Translations under genes and position numbers: made by a program
Part shown: positions 1-8,356 of the stretch, one piece after another
Position numbering within the stretch: position 1 is the stretch's first letter
Layout of the letters: every line of letters begins with the position of its first letter
Assembly (NCBI RefSeq): GCF_016836705.1
Contig: NZ_JAFCGY010000026.1
Location: 1 to 64,000, forward strand
Direction: 5' to 3'
Length of the DNA: 64,000 nt
DNA from: Mesorhizobium caraganae
GTDB lineage: Bacteria; Pseudomonadota; Alphaproteobacteria; Rhizobiales; Rhizobiaceae
Notes under the pieces: model-generated
Told to the model about the DNA's origin: nothing
Database searches by the model: none
The model's input: only the letters and a program-made list of their open reading frames with translations

Positions 1-2
1 GC

Positions 3-509
3 TACATCAAGGAAGAGCTGCTGCTTGTCCTGGCAACCTCCTCCTCGGAGGCCGCGCTGCCCTCGCTCATGGACAAGATGGAGAAGGCCGGCGCCAAGCG
101 TTCGGTCGTGGGGCTCGTCATCCCGACTGGTTATTCCTTCAATCTGGACGGCACCAATATCTACATGACGCTGGCGGCCCTCTTCATCGCCCAGGCGACG
201 AACACGGATCTCTCGATTAGCGATCAGGTCCTGCTGCTGCTCGTTGCGATGCTTTCCTCGAAGGGTGCAGCAGGTGTAACAGGTGCGGGATTCATCACGC
301 TGGCCGCTACGCTCGCGGTAGTCCCCAGTGTTCCCGTTGCTGGCATGGCGCTGATCCTTGGCGTCGACCGCTTCATGTCCGAATGCCGGGCACTGACGAA
401 TGTCGTCGGCAACGCGGTGGCATCGCTCGTCGTCGCCCGCTGGGAAGGCGAATTGGATCAAGCGCAGATGAAAGCCGCCTTCTGCGGTCATCGGTTTGAT
501 GGGCATTAA
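3..509 (+). CDS. dctA: C4-dicarboxylate transporter DctA, C-terminal part (5' end outside window)
   Basis: Inner-membrane symporter that takes up succinate, malate and fumarate, the main carbon source of nitrogen-fixing bacteroids. The frame is open from the first bases of the window, so the N-terminus lies upstream. Visible family landmarks are a TSSSEAALP serine-rich stretch, the VGLVIPTGYSFNLDGT segment, SSKGAAGVTG(A)GF and DRFMSECRALTN, all typical of the DAACS (sodium:dicarboxylate) family. Roughly the last 168 residues are present, ending in a normal short hydrophilic tail. No regulator (dctBD) is visible, and no downstream partner on the same strand before the LacI-type gene. Confidence 0.93.
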   Translation, partial: YIKEELLLVLATSSSEAALPSLMDKMEKAGAKRSVVGLVIPTGYSFNLDGTNIYMTLAALFIAQATNTDLSISDQVLLLLVAMLSSKGAAGVTGAGFITLAATLAVVPSVPVAGMALILGVDRFMSECRALTNVVGNAVASLVVARWEGELDQAQMKAAFCGHRFDGH

Positions 510-812
510 ACCGGGCACGCCCCGCCGAGTAAGTCACAGCCTCGCGACCTGTTAAGTCGCCGGGCCGGTCACAAGGATCGACTCGCAGGCTCCAAACAGC
601 GCATCGCGGGGCGATGAAATCGGAAGCGTTAAATGCGGTGAGTGCAAAAATTACGGGCTCCCTAGGCAAACGACCTGTACATAGATACGCGCCCGGCTAC
701 GCCTGGATTGCTGTTCGTCGCATACGCTGTCGATCATGCAGTATGCGGACGTCTTCACTTTGCCGCCCGAACCTTCGCCGAGACGCGCTGGATGACACAG
801 AGTTAGCCGGCG
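510..812. other. intergenic region, no gene recognised
   Basis: About 300 bases between the dctA stop and the promoter of the LacI-type regulator. Short open frames exist on both strands but have no recognisable motif or ribosome-binding site. A short inverted repeat (GGTTT...AAACC, about 491-510) overlaps the dctA stop but lacks a T-run, so it was not called as a terminator. Confidence 0.5.
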
Positions 813-833
813 TATAAAACCAATCAGAATTGG
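813..833 (+). promoter_or_regulatory. candidate -10 box and operator of the LacI-type gene
   Basis: TATAAA at 813-818 is followed directly by the perfect inverted repeat CCAAT-CAGA-ATTGG at 820-833, which ends 4 bases before the ATG at 838. A palindrome at this spot would let the LacI-family protein repress its own transcription. This is inference from position and symmetry; the repeat was not found again upstream of the next gene. Confidence 0.35.
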
Positions 834-837
834 ACCC

Positions 838-1869
838 ATGACCAAGCGCCCCACAATTGCCGATATCGCCCGCGAAGCCGGTCTGAGCGTGGCAACGGTC
901 GATCGCGTTTTGAACGCCCGTCATCCGGTGCGGGAGGAGACCGCGCGGCGGGTCCACGAGGCCGCCCAGGCCATCGGCTATCATGCTGCCGGTCTCATCA
1001 AGCAGCGCTTGCAGCGGGACCTGCCGCACTATCGGCTGGGCTTCATCTTGAGAAAACCGGCCCAGCATTTCTACCAAGACTTCGCGCGCGAGGTCGAAGC
1101 GTCGGTCAGTTTGGCCCAGTCCTTCCACGGCATTCCGCTCATCGAATTCGCGCCGTCAAATGTCCCGGGCGACCAGATTGCGCTGCTCAAGGATTTGGGC
1201 GCGCGCTGCCACGCGATTGCCATGGTGGCACCGGACCACCCGAAGATTACAGCGGCGGTTGAGGAGCTCAAGGCCAAAGGCATTCCGGTTTTCTCGCTGC
1301 TTTCCGACTTCGCCGCCGGCGTGCGTCAGGGCTATATCGGCCTTAACAACCGCAAGGTGGGGCGCACGGCCGCTTGGATGTTTTCCAAGATCGCAAAACG
1401 GCCCGGAAAGGTGGCGGTGTTTGTCGGCAGCCACCGTTTCCAGGGGCACGAGCTCCGGGACATCGGCTTTCGCTCCTATTGCCGTGAGAACGCGCCGACA
1501 TTCGAGGTGCTCGATCCGCTCGTGAACCTCGAGAAACGGCAGATCACCTACGAGGCAACACTCGATCTCATGCAGCGGGAACCCGAGCTCGTCGGCTTCT
1601 ATGTGGCCGGCGGGGGCATGGAGGGCGCCATCTCTGCGCTCCGGGAAGAGGGTAAAGGTCAGGATCTCATCGCGATCGTGAATGAAATCACACCGGAGTC
1701 ACGGGCGGCGCTCGCAGATAATATCATCACGATGGCTGTCGCCACGCCACTGCGCCCGCTTTGCCAGGAGCTGATGACGCTGATGGCGCGGGCCATTGAG
1801 ACCGGCACGGTGGAGACGCCGGGGCAAACATTTCTGCCGTTCGACATCCATCTGCCGGAAAATATATGA
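838..1869 (+). CDS. LacI-family transcriptional regulator
   Basis: Ligand-responsive repressor, 343 aa, the usual length of the family. Residues 6-25 hold the LacI helix-turn-helix (TIADIAREAGLSVATVDRVL) and the hinge region follows at about 45-60. The rest is a periplasmic-binding-protein-like sugar sensor (blocks around FILRKPAQ, GYIGLNNRKVGR and VAVFVGSHRFQGHE). It precedes, on the same strand, a TIM-barrel sugar isomerase whose upstream region has another inverted repeat, so the two probably form a regulator-target pair. The ligand is unknown; inositol or rhizopine-type compounds are plausible from the neighbour but not shown. Confidence 0.88.
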   Translation: MTKRPTIADIAREAGLSVATVDRVLNARHPVREETARRVHEAAQAIGYHAAGLIKQRLQRDLPHYRLGFILRKPAQHFYQDFAREVEASVSLAQSFHGIPLIEFAPSNVPGDQIALLKDLGARCHAIAMVAPDHPKITAAVEELKAKGIPVFSLLSDFAAGVRQGYIGLNNRKVGRTAAWMFSKIAKRPGKVAVFVGSHRFQGHELRDIGFRSYCRENAPTFEVLDPLVNLEKRQITYEATLDLMQREPELVGFYVAGGGMEGAISALREEGKGQDLIAIVNEITPESRAALADNIITMAVATPLRPLCQELMTLMARAIETGTVETPGQTFLPFDIHLPENI

Positions 1870-1900
1870 AGCTTGATGGGATTCTATCATGAACCTCGCG

Positions 1901-1924
1901 TTTCCTTTCGCAAATGAAAGAAAG
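1901..1924. promoter_or_regulatory. inverted repeat upstream of the isomerase gene, candidate operator
   Basis: The core CTTTCGCAAATGAAAG (1905-1920) is a CTTTC/GAAAG palindrome with flanking TTTC and AAAG that extend the symmetry. It lies about 100 bases before the isomerase start and just after the LacI-type gene. It could be the binding site of that regulator, but the sequence differs from the palindrome at 820-833. Confidence 0.3.
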
Positions 1925-2024
1925 TTCGATTGATTGTCATTGCGGTCTGTTGAATCAACGAGCGGCCACGCGGCAGAAGCCGGACAGCTGAGAACGGCGG
2001 CCCATGAAAGGAAAAGCCCAAGCC

Positions 2025-2831
2025 ATGAACCAGGCATCGCCCCGCTTTGCACTCAACCACTTGGCTGGCTCCCGACTTGATGTTCGGGCATTTTTCGCGC
2101 TTGCCCGCGACCAGGGTCTGACCGACGTTCTTTTCAGCAATTCTTTTGCACCTGGCGTGCCGGCCTCGGACGTCCGGTCTGCCGCCGCTGAGGCGGGCGT
2201 CTCGATTATCTCTGTCAACGCCTTGCAGCGCTTCAATGAGTGGACGCCCGCGCGCCAGACCGAGGCGAGCAAGCTCGCCGATCATGCGGCTGACTGCGGG
2301 GCGAAGGCGCTCGTGCTGGTGCCGGTCAATGACGGCTCGTGGCCCGCGAACGGCGAGCGCCACGGGAATCTGCCCGTCGCCTTGAGCGCGCTCAAGCCGA
2401 TCCTCCAGTCGCGCGGTTTGATCGGTCTTATCGAGCCGCTGGGCTTCCAGACCTGCTCGCTTCGATCGAAGAAGGAAGCGGCTAAGGCCATTGCCGCGGT
2501 TGATGGCCAGTCCGTCTTCCGCCTCGTGCACGACACGTTCCACCACACCCTCGCCGGGGAGACGTTCTTCTCCTGCGAGCTGACCGGTCTCGTGCACATT
2601 TCAGGCGTGAACGATCCGACCTTCTGGATTTACCCGGATCGCGTCCTGGGAGGTTCCGACAATGGCAGCCAGATCCGGGCGCTGCTTGATGGCGGCTATG
2701 CCGGTCCCTTCTCGTTCGAGCTAGTCGAGGAAGTCCACGCACTGGACGACCTCGCAGGCGCACTTGCGGCCAGCATCGATCTCATACGAGACGGGGCGGC
2801 TACTGACGCGAGAGCCGGTGTGAGGCGCTGA
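2025..2831 (+). CDS. TIM-barrel sugar isomerase/epimerase (IolI/MocC-like)
   Basis: Xylose-isomerase-like TIM-barrel protein of about 268 aa, the group that includes inosose isomerases (IolI) and rhizopine protein MocC. It starts with the ALNHL segment typical of these rhizobial proteins. Later conserved blocks (EPLGFQTCSLRS, LVHDTFHH, VHISGV, FSFELVEE) carry the Glu, Asp and His residues expected as metal ligands. I prefer ATG 2025, because AAAGGAAAAG lies at the right distance upstream; an ATG at 2004 is in frame but lacks such a site. The substrate is unknown. The stop is only 6 bases from the convergent end of nodD. Confidence 0.7.
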   Translation: MNQASPRFALNHLAGSRLDVRAFFALARDQGLTDVLFSNSFAPGVPASDVRSAAAEAGVSIISVNALQRFNEWTPARQTEASKLADHAADCGAKALVLVPVNDGSWPANGERHGNLPVALSALKPILQSRGLIGLIEPLGFQTCSLRSKKEAAKAIAAVDGQSVFRLVHDTFHHTLAGETFFSCELTGLVHISGVNDPTFWIYPDRVLGGSDNGSQIRALLDGGYAGPFSFELVEEVHALDDLAGALAASIDLIRDGAATDARAGVRR

Positions 2832-2837
2832 GCAGAT

Positions 2838-3782
2838 TTAGGAGCGGTCCCGACGTCCCGGGGTCTTGCTTGGAGTAGCCATGCGGGACGCCTCCTGCAA
2901 CAGTATCTCCCGCATCCAGATGCTTGCCGGATCACTATTGTGAAGGGCCGGCCATTGGACGGCTTCGGTAAATGCGGGAAGTGGCAGCGGAAGGTCGATG
3001 ATCTGCAGGGGGAACGTTTTTTCGAAATGCTTGACCAGCCGCAAGGGCATGGTCGCTATACGAGCTGTGCCTGAGACCATAGGCGGGATCATGCTAAATG
3101 CCTGCACGACGACCTCGACACGTCTCTTAAGACCATGCTCAATCAAAAACCATTCCTCGATGGAGGGCTTCTGCATACGCCCGAACTTGGCCGCGACGTG
3201 CCTCATCGACATGTATCTCTCGAATGTAAGCTGCCGTAGCAGCTGCTTGTTCGTAGGGCAGCCTACGCACACAAGCGTCTCGTCGAACAGCGCCATTCTT
3301 GGGTGCGCGCTCGACATGAACAATTCCGGAAGAATTAGAAAATCAACATCACCACGCCGGAGAAGCTCATCTGGGTCGTCGTCGACAGGCAGCAATTCGA
3401 AGCTAACGCTGGGTGCTTCCCGTGCAACACGCTCGACGACCTTTTCAAAAAACACGAGTGTGACGAAATCGGAAACAATGATCCTGAAGCGGCGGTCGGA
3501 TTGAGCTGGGTTAAACGGATCCCACGAAATAATCGAGCACTGGATTTGCAAGAGAGCGTCGCGGACTGCGGGGGCGAGTGTTTCCGCACGCGGTGTCAGA
3601 ATACGTTCGCGGCCGCTCATGGTAAATAGTTCATCGTGGAAATAGTCACGCAGCCGAGCGACGGCCGCACTCATCGCCGGCTGACTTAGGTTGATGCGGC
3701 GCGCCGCCGCAGTGAGGCCGCGCTCGCTCAGCAGCGCGTCGAGCACGACGAGAAGATTCAGATCAAGCCCTTTGAAACGCAT
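2838..3782 (-). CDS. nodD: LysR-type nodulation regulator NodD (copy 1)
   Basis: Flavonoid-responsive activator that binds nod boxes. The protein is 314 aa, full length for NodD, and starts with the hallmark MRFKGLDLNLLVVLDALL-type N-terminus. The LysR helix-turn-helix is at about residues 22-42 (LTAAARR...LSQPAMSAAVARL) and the inducer-binding domain follows. It is transcribed away from the nod box at 3793-3840, the standard divergent nodD/nod-box layout. A second intact copy lies at 8930-9877; the two differ by scattered substitutions, so both may be functional with different inducer ranges. Confidence 0.96.
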   Translation of the reverse strand: MRFKGLDLNLLVVLDALLSERGLTAAARRINLSQPAMSAAVARLRDYFHDELFTMSGRERILTPRAETLAPAVRDALLQIQCSIISWDPFNPAQSDRRFRIIVSDFVTLVFFEKVVERVAREAPSVSFELLPVDDDPDELLRRGDVDFLILPELFMSSAHPRMALFDETLVCVGCPTNKQLLRQLTFERYMSMRHVAAKFGRMQKPSIEEWFLIEHGLKRRVEVVVQAFSMIPPMVSGTARIATMPLRLVKHFEKTFPLQIIDLPLPLPAFTEAVQWPALHNSDPASIWMREILLQEASRMATPSKTPGRRDRS

Positions 3783-3792
3783 GTTTTCAGCA

Positions 3793-3840
3793 ATCCATAG
3801 CGTGAATGCGTTTCATCGAAACAAACGATTTTGTCAATCT
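3793..3840 (+). promoter_or_regulatory. nod box 1, upstream of the first nodFE
   Basis: About 48 bases matching the nod box layout: ATCCATAG at the start, GATGCG-like GAATGCG, CATCGAAACAAACGATTTT in the middle and CAATCT at the end. It lies 10 bases from the divergent nodD start and reads toward the nodA'B' relic and nodF. Confidence 0.93.
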
Positions 3841-3944
3841 TTCGGAATCCTGCATTGACAACAGCACCTGACGCGCACCGGTCAGCCACTGCCTCTATCG
3901 CGTCACGAGTGCGTTAAAAAGGGCCCGAAAGGAGAAATCTTACC

Positions 3945-4295
3945 ATGCGCTCTGACTGCGGCGGAGCTTGTGCTGGGAAAATGCGTTGCAACTGGCCGAC
4001 CATGTCGAACTCTCCGACTTCTTCCGAAAGACCTATGGACGGACTGGGGCCTTCAACGCAAAGCCATTCGACGGCGGCCGTAGTTGGGCCGGCGCGAGGC
4101 CGGAATTCCGCGCAATCGGCTACGACGCACACGGCATAGCGGCCCATATTGGCATGCTGCGCCGCTTCACCAAGGTTAGCAAGCCCCAACCATTTTTCAC
4201 ACCGCAGATCCTCAATGTGCTGGCGCAACATCGGGTGTCGGCGACGTTCCTCGTCATCGGTGCCTACGCCGCAGAGCACCCGGATCTCATCCGGC
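3945..4295 (+). pseudogene. nodA'-nodB' fusion relic, copy 1
   Basis: From ATG 3945 the DNA follows the start of nodA (compare 10185). One base is missing within the first 12 codons, so the ATG frame is lost, while the shifted frame reads WEN-LQLADHVELS-FFRKTYG through HIGMLRRF. Near 4182-4195 the nodA similarity stops. A nodB piece follows, TPQILNVLAQHR...VIGAYAAEHPDLIR, corresponding to NodB residues about 34-69, and then ends. The remainder to 4408 has no recognisable gene. No functional product is expected. The scar is shared with the second copy at 6408-6760. Confidence 0.9.
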
Positions 4296-4408
4296 CTCCA
4301 CAAGCAGTTGGTCTTGGTGCGTCGCACAAGCTGGTGAGGGGCAGATTTCGCAACGCGGCGCGGCTCAAGCATTGAGCCACGTCGAAAACGCAAGCTGGAA
4401 AGAACAAG

Positions 4409-4687
4409 ATGGCTGATCAACTGACCAACGAAATAATCGCAATGATCAAGAAGCGCGCCGCGTCGGACGGCGACAACATAGCGCCTGCCCCGGGCGGCGA
4501 GATAACAGCTGCCACGGGACTGACTTCGCTCGGTATCGATTCACTGGGATTGGCGGACGTTCTCTGGGACCTGGAGCAGGCCTACGGCATCAAGATCGAG
4601 ATGAATACGTCCGAGGCCTGGTCGGATCTCCAGAATGTCGGCGACATGGTGGAAGCCGTGCGTGGCTTGCTCGCTAAGGTGGCGTGA
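4409..4687 (+). CDS. nodF: nodulation acyl carrier protein NodF (copy 1)
   Basis: Specialised acyl carrier protein that holds the growing fatty acid for the Nod factor. The protein is 92 aa, the normal size, with the 4'-phosphopantetheine site at Ser45 in GIDSLGLAD. It starts with MADQLTNEIIAM and is followed with no gap by nodE (the stop at 4685-4687 abuts ATG 4688), so the pair is co-translated. It is about 570 bases behind nod box 1. The protein differs from the second NodF only in the last residues, which is far less than the difference between the two NodE proteins. Confidence 0.95.
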   Translation: MADQLTNEIIAMIKKRAASDGDNIAPAPGGEITAATGLTSLGIDSLGLADVLWDLEQAYGIKIEMNTSEAWSDLQNVGDMVEAVRGLLAKVA

Positions 4688-5893
4688 ATGGACCGCCGCG
4701 TCGTGATTACTGGGATCGGCGGGCTTTGCGGGCTTGGGACCGACGCCGCCTCCATTTGGAGAGAGATGCGCGAAGGCCGCTCCGCCATCGGCCCAATCGT
4801 CAACACCGAGCTCCATGAATTGAGGGTCAGAACCGGCGGAGAGATCAAGGCGCTGCCGGAGCATGACATCGACGGCAGGCAGCTCGTCTCCATGGACCGC
4901 TTCAGCCTGCTCGCTGTGCTTGCGGCGCGCGAAGCCATGCGTCAGGCTGGACTTTCCTCCAAAGACGGAAATAGCTATCGCTTCGGTGCGACGGTGGGCG
5001 TTGGCGGCTGCGGCTGGGATGCGATCGAGCAAACCTACCGCGCCATGCTTCTGGGCGGTAAGCGTGCCGCCCTCTTGACTGTACCCAAGGCGATGCCGGG
5101 CGCCGCCGCCGGCCAGGTCAGCATGAGTCTCGGCCTGCGCGGGCCGGTCTTCGGCGTCACGTCCGCCTGTTCCTCGGCAAACCATGCTATTGCCTCCGCG
5201 GTGGACCAGATCAAGCGCGGCCGCGCCGACGTGATGCTTGCCGGCGGCAGCGAAGCGCCGCTCATATGGGGTGTGCTGAAGGCATGGGAAGCGATCCGCG
5301 TGCTTTCGCCCGATACTTGCCGGCCATTCTCGGCCGATCGCCAGGGCCTGTCGCTTGGTGAAGGCGCCGGCATGGCGGTGCTGGAAAGCTACGAGCATGC
5401 CATGGCTCGGGGCGCCACCATCCTTGCCGAAATTGCCGGTGCCGGCCTTTCCGCCGATGCCTCCGACATCGTCGCGCCGACTATCGAGGGGCCGGAGGCA
5501 GCAATGCGCGCCTGCCTTGCCGATGCTGGACTGAATGCCGAGGATGTCGACTATCTCAACGCGCACGGCACCGCCACCAAAGCCAACGACCAGGTCGAGA
5601 CGGCGGCGATCAAGCGCGTCTTCGGTCAGCACGCCTATTCAATGTCCATCTCTTCTACCAAGTCCATGCACGCGCATTGCCTCGGCGCGTCCGGCGCGCT
5701 CGAGATGATCGCCTGCGTGATGGCTATTCGCGAGGGCGTCGTGCCGCCGACTGCCAATTATCGCGAGCCAGACCCCGATTGCGATCTCGACGTCACCCCC
5801 AATGTGCCACGCGAGCGCAAGGTGCGCGTGGCACTGAGCAACTCCTTCGCCTTCGGCGGCACGAACGCGGTTCTGGCATTCAGGCAGATGTAG
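4688..5893 (+). CDS. nodE: nodulation beta-ketoacyl synthase NodE (copy 1)
   Basis: Condensing enzyme that, with NodF, makes the unsaturated host-specific acyl chain of the Nod factor. The protein is 401 aa. The active-site Cys161 lies in TSACSSANHA, the first catalytic His in NAHGTATK, and the Lys/His pair in SSTKSMHAHCLGASG. The C-terminal motif reads FAFGGTNA, with Phe at 389 as in housekeeping FabF enzymes, while the second copy has Met there. The order nodF-nodE follows the usual operon. Both copies look intact. Confidence 0.95.
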   Translation: MDRRVVITGIGGLCGLGTDAASIWREMREGRSAIGPIVNTELHELRVRTGGEIKALPEHDIDGRQLVSMDRFSLLAVLAAREAMRQAGLSSKDGNSYRFGATVGVGGCGWDAIEQTYRAMLLGGKRAALLTVPKAMPGAAAGQVSMSLGLRGPVFGVTSACSSANHAIASAVDQIKRGRADVMLAGGSEAPLIWGVLKAWEAIRVLSPDTCRPFSADRQGLSLGEGAGMAVLESYEHAMARGATILAEIAGAGLSADASDIVAPTIEGPEAAMRACLADAGLNAEDVDYLNAHGTATKANDQVETAAIKRVFGQHAYSMSISSTKSMHAHCLGASGALEMIACVMAIREGVVPPTANYREPDPDCDLDVTPNVPRERKVRVALSNSFAFGGTNAVLAFRQM

Positions 5894-5914
5894 AAGCCAT
5901 GAGAGATACCTCCA

Positions 5915-6241
5915 CACGAGTGTGACGAAATCGCAAAGCAGGATCTTGAAGCAGCGATCGGATTGAGCTGGGTCAAACGGATTCCAAGAAATAATCGAGC
6001 ACTGGATTTGCAAGAGAGCGTCGCGAACTGCGGGGGCGAGTGCTTCCGCACGCGGTGTCAGAATGCGTTCGCGGCCACTCATCGTAAGTTAATCGTGGAA
6101 AAAGTCACGCAGCCGGGCGACGGCGGCACTCATGGCCGGCTGACTTAGGTTGATGCGGCGTGCCGCCGCCGTGAGGCCGCGCTCGCTCAGCAGCGCGTCG
6201 AGCACGACGAGAAGGTTCAGATCGAGCCCTTTGAAACGCAT
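5915..6241 (-). pseudogene. nodD stump (5' third only)
   Basis: The minus strand encodes the first roughly 105 residues of a NodD, again preceded by a nod box on the divergent side, then breaks off where nodE copy 1 ends. Small indels relative to the intact copies (around 6080-6100) also disturb the frame. It marks the boundary of a tandem duplication of the nodD/nod box/nodFE module. No active regulator is expected. Confidence 0.9.
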
Positions 6242-6251
6242 GTCTTAAGCT

Positions 6252-6300
6252 ATCCATGGTGTGGATGCGTTCCATCGACAGAAACGATTTTATCAATCTT
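6252..6300 (+). promoter_or_regulatory. nod box 2, upstream of the second nodFE
   Basis: ATCCATGGTGTGGATGCG, then CATCGACAGAAACGATTTT and ATCAATCTT, with the same spacing as nod box 1. It differs in the central AAACA (ACAGA here). It sits beside the nodD stump and reads toward nodF copy 2. Confidence 0.92.
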
Positions 6301-6407
6301 CCTGAATCCTACATTGACAACAGCATCTGACGCGCACCGGTCACCCTACTGCCTCTATGGCGTGACAAGTGCGTTAAAAAGAGCCCGAAAAGAGAAATCT
6401 TTCCGAG

Positions 6408-6760
6408 CGCTCTGACTGCGGCGGAGCTTGTGCTGGGAAAATGCGTTGCAACTGGCCGACCATGTCGAACTCTCCGATTTCTTTCCGAAAGACCTATGGA
6501 CGGACTGGGGCCTTCAACGCAAAGCCATTCGAAGGCGGCCGCAGTTGAGCCGATGCGAGGGCGGAATTCCACGCAACGACGTGCACGGCATAGCGGCCCT
6601 CATTGGCATGCTGCGTCGCTTCATCAAGGTTAGCGAGCCCCAATCCATTTCTCACACCGCAGATCCTCGACGTGCTGGCGCAACATTGGGTGCCGGCGAC
6701 GTTCCTCGTCATCGGTGCCTGCGCCGCAGAGCACCCCGGATCTCATCCGGTCTCCACAAG
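6408..6760 (+). pseudogene. nodA'-nodB' fusion relic, copy 2
   Basis: It has the same nodA-to-nodB junction as the relic at 3945-4295. The start codon is gone (GAGCGC where copy 1 has ATGCGC), a deletion disturbs the nodA part near 6560-6580, and further indels break the nodB part. Only pieces such as LQLADHVELS and the GAT-CTCGACGTGCTGGCGC-type nodB segment are still recognisable. Confidence 0.88.
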
Positions 6761-6865
6761 CAGTTGGTCTTGGTGAGTCGCACAAGCTGGTGAGGGGCAG
6801 ATTTCGCAACGCGGCGCGGCCCAGGCATTGAGCCACGTCGAAAACGCAAGCTGGAAAGGAACAAG

Positions 6866-7144
6866 ATGGCAGATCAACTGACCAATGAAATAATAGCAAT
6901 GATCAAGAAGCGCGCCGCGTCGGACGGCGACAACATAGCGCCTGCCCCGGGCGGCGAGATAACGGCTGCCACGGGACTGACTTCGCTCGGTATCGATTCA
7001 CTGGGATTGGCGGACGTTCTCTGGGACCTGGAGCAGGCCTACGGCATCAAGATCGAGATGAATACGTCCGAGGCCTGGTCGGATCTCCAGAATGTCGGCG
7101 ACATGGTGGAAGCCGTGCGCGGCTTGCTCACTCAGGAGGCTTGA
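6866..7144 (+). CDS. nodF: nodulation acyl carrier protein NodF (copy 2)
   Basis: It is 92 aa, identical to copy 1 up to the last residues (LLTQEA instead of LLAKVA), including phosphopantetheine Ser45 in GIDSLGLAD. A clear GGAAAGGAA ribosome-binding site precedes ATG 6866. The stop abuts ATG of nodE at 7145. Silent differences between the two nodF copies are almost absent, in contrast to the neighbouring nodE genes, which suggests recent gene conversion. Confidence 0.95.
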   Translation: MADQLTNEIIAMIKKRAASDGDNIAPAPGGEITAATGLTSLGIDSLGLADVLWDLEQAYGIKIEMNTSEAWSDLQNVGDMVEAVRGLLTQEA

Positions 7145-8353
7145 ATGGAAAGGCGCGTTGTCATCACCGGAATGGGCGGGCTCTGCGGGCTGGGCACTGA
7201 CGCCGCCTCCATCTGGACGGGGATGCGCGAAGGCCGCTCCGCCATCGGCCCGATCGTCAATTCAGAGCTTCATGAGCTGAAGGGTACAATCGGCGCTGAG
7301 ATCAAGGCGCTGCCGGAGCACGACATCGACCGCGGGCGGCTCGTCTCCATGGACCGCTTCAGCTTGCTCGCCGTGCTTGCAGCGCACGAAGCCATGCGAA
7401 AGGCCGGACTTTCCTGCGATGAAGGAAATGCCGCTCGCTTCGGCGCGATAGTGGGCGTCGGTTTCGGCGGCTGGGACGCAATCGAGGAAAGCTACCGCGC
7501 CATCCTTTTGGGCGGCGCTACCCGTGCCGAGATCTTCACTGGACTAAAGGTGATGCCTAGCGCCGCTGCCACCCAGATAAGCTTGAGCTTCGGGCTGCGC
7601 GGGCCGGTCCTCGGCATCACCTCCGCCTGCGCCTCCGGCAACCATGCGATCGCTTCGGCGGTGGATCAGATAAGGTACGGTCGGGCCGACGTGATGCTTG
7701 CCGGCGGCACCGATGCGCCGCTCGTATGGGGCGTGCTGAAGTCATGGGAAGCGATGCGCGTGCTGGCTCCCGATACTTGCCGGCCCTTCTCTGCCGACAG
7801 GAAGGGCGTGGTGCTAGGCGAGGGTGCGGGCATGGCCGTGTTGGAAAGCTATGAGCATGCTACCGCTCGCGGGGCAACGATCCTTACCGAGATCGCCGGC
7901 GTCGGATTTTCCGCCGATGCCTTCCACATCGCGGCGCCGGCGGTCCATGGGCCGGAGGCTGCGATGCGCGCCTGCCTTTCCGATGCCGGGCTCAATCCCG
8001 AGGACGTGGACTACCTCAACGCGCACGGCACCGGCACCAAGGCCAACGACCAAATCGAGACGGCGGCGATCAAGCGCGTCTTCGGTGATCATGCGTATTC
8101 GATGTCCGTCTCATCCACCAAGTCCACCCATGCGCATTGCCTCGGCGCAGCTAGCGCGATCGAAATGATTGCCTGCGTGATGGCGATCCGCGAGGGCGTC
8201 GTGCCGCCGACTGCCAATTATCGTGAGCCAGACCCCGATTGCGATCTCGACATCACCCCCAATGTTCCGCGCGAGCGCAAGGTGCAGGTGGCACTGAGCA
8301 ACGCCTTCGCCATGGGCGGCCTGAACGCAGTTCTGGCATTCAGGCAGGTGTAG
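7145..8353 (+). CDS. nodE: nodulation beta-ketoacyl synthase NodE (copy 2)
   Basis: It is a 402-aa condensing enzyme, with active-site Cys162 in TSACASGNHA, His in NAHGTGTK and Lys/His in SSTKSTHAHCLGAAS. Compared with copy 1 it has many substitutions, concentrated in residues 40-150 (acyl pocket side) and around 230-275. Its C-terminal motif is FAMGGLNA. The Met at 390 replaces the FabF-type gatekeeper Phe, and Leu393 replaces the usual Thr of GGTN. It is co-translated with nodF copy 2. It probably makes, or accepts, a different acyl chain from copy 1; that is inference. Confidence 0.95.
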   Translation: MERRVVITGMGGLCGLGTDAASIWTGMREGRSAIGPIVNSELHELKGTIGAEIKALPEHDIDRGRLVSMDRFSLLAVLAAHEAMRKAGLSCDEGNAARFGAIVGVGFGGWDAIEESYRAILLGGATRAEIFTGLKVMPSAAATQISLSFGLRGPVLGITSACASGNHAIASAVDQIRYGRADVMLAGGTDAPLVWGVLKSWEAMRVLAPDTCRPFSADRKGVVLGEGAGMAVLESYEHATARGATILTEIAGVGFSADAFHIAAPAVHGPEAAMRACLSDAGLNPEDVDYLNAHGTGTKANDQIETAAIKRVFGDHAYSMSVSSTKSTHAHCLGAASAIEMIACVMAIREGVVPPTANYREPDPDCDLDITPNVPRERKVQVALSNAFAMGGLNAVLAFRQV

Positions 8354-8356
8354 CCG

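Noticed and set aside
4541..5632. 363-codon open frame antisense to nodE copy 1
   Set aside because: It mirrors a GC-rich ketosynthase gene and has low-complexity His/Arg-rich sequence and no motif; nodE on the plus strand is the real gene.
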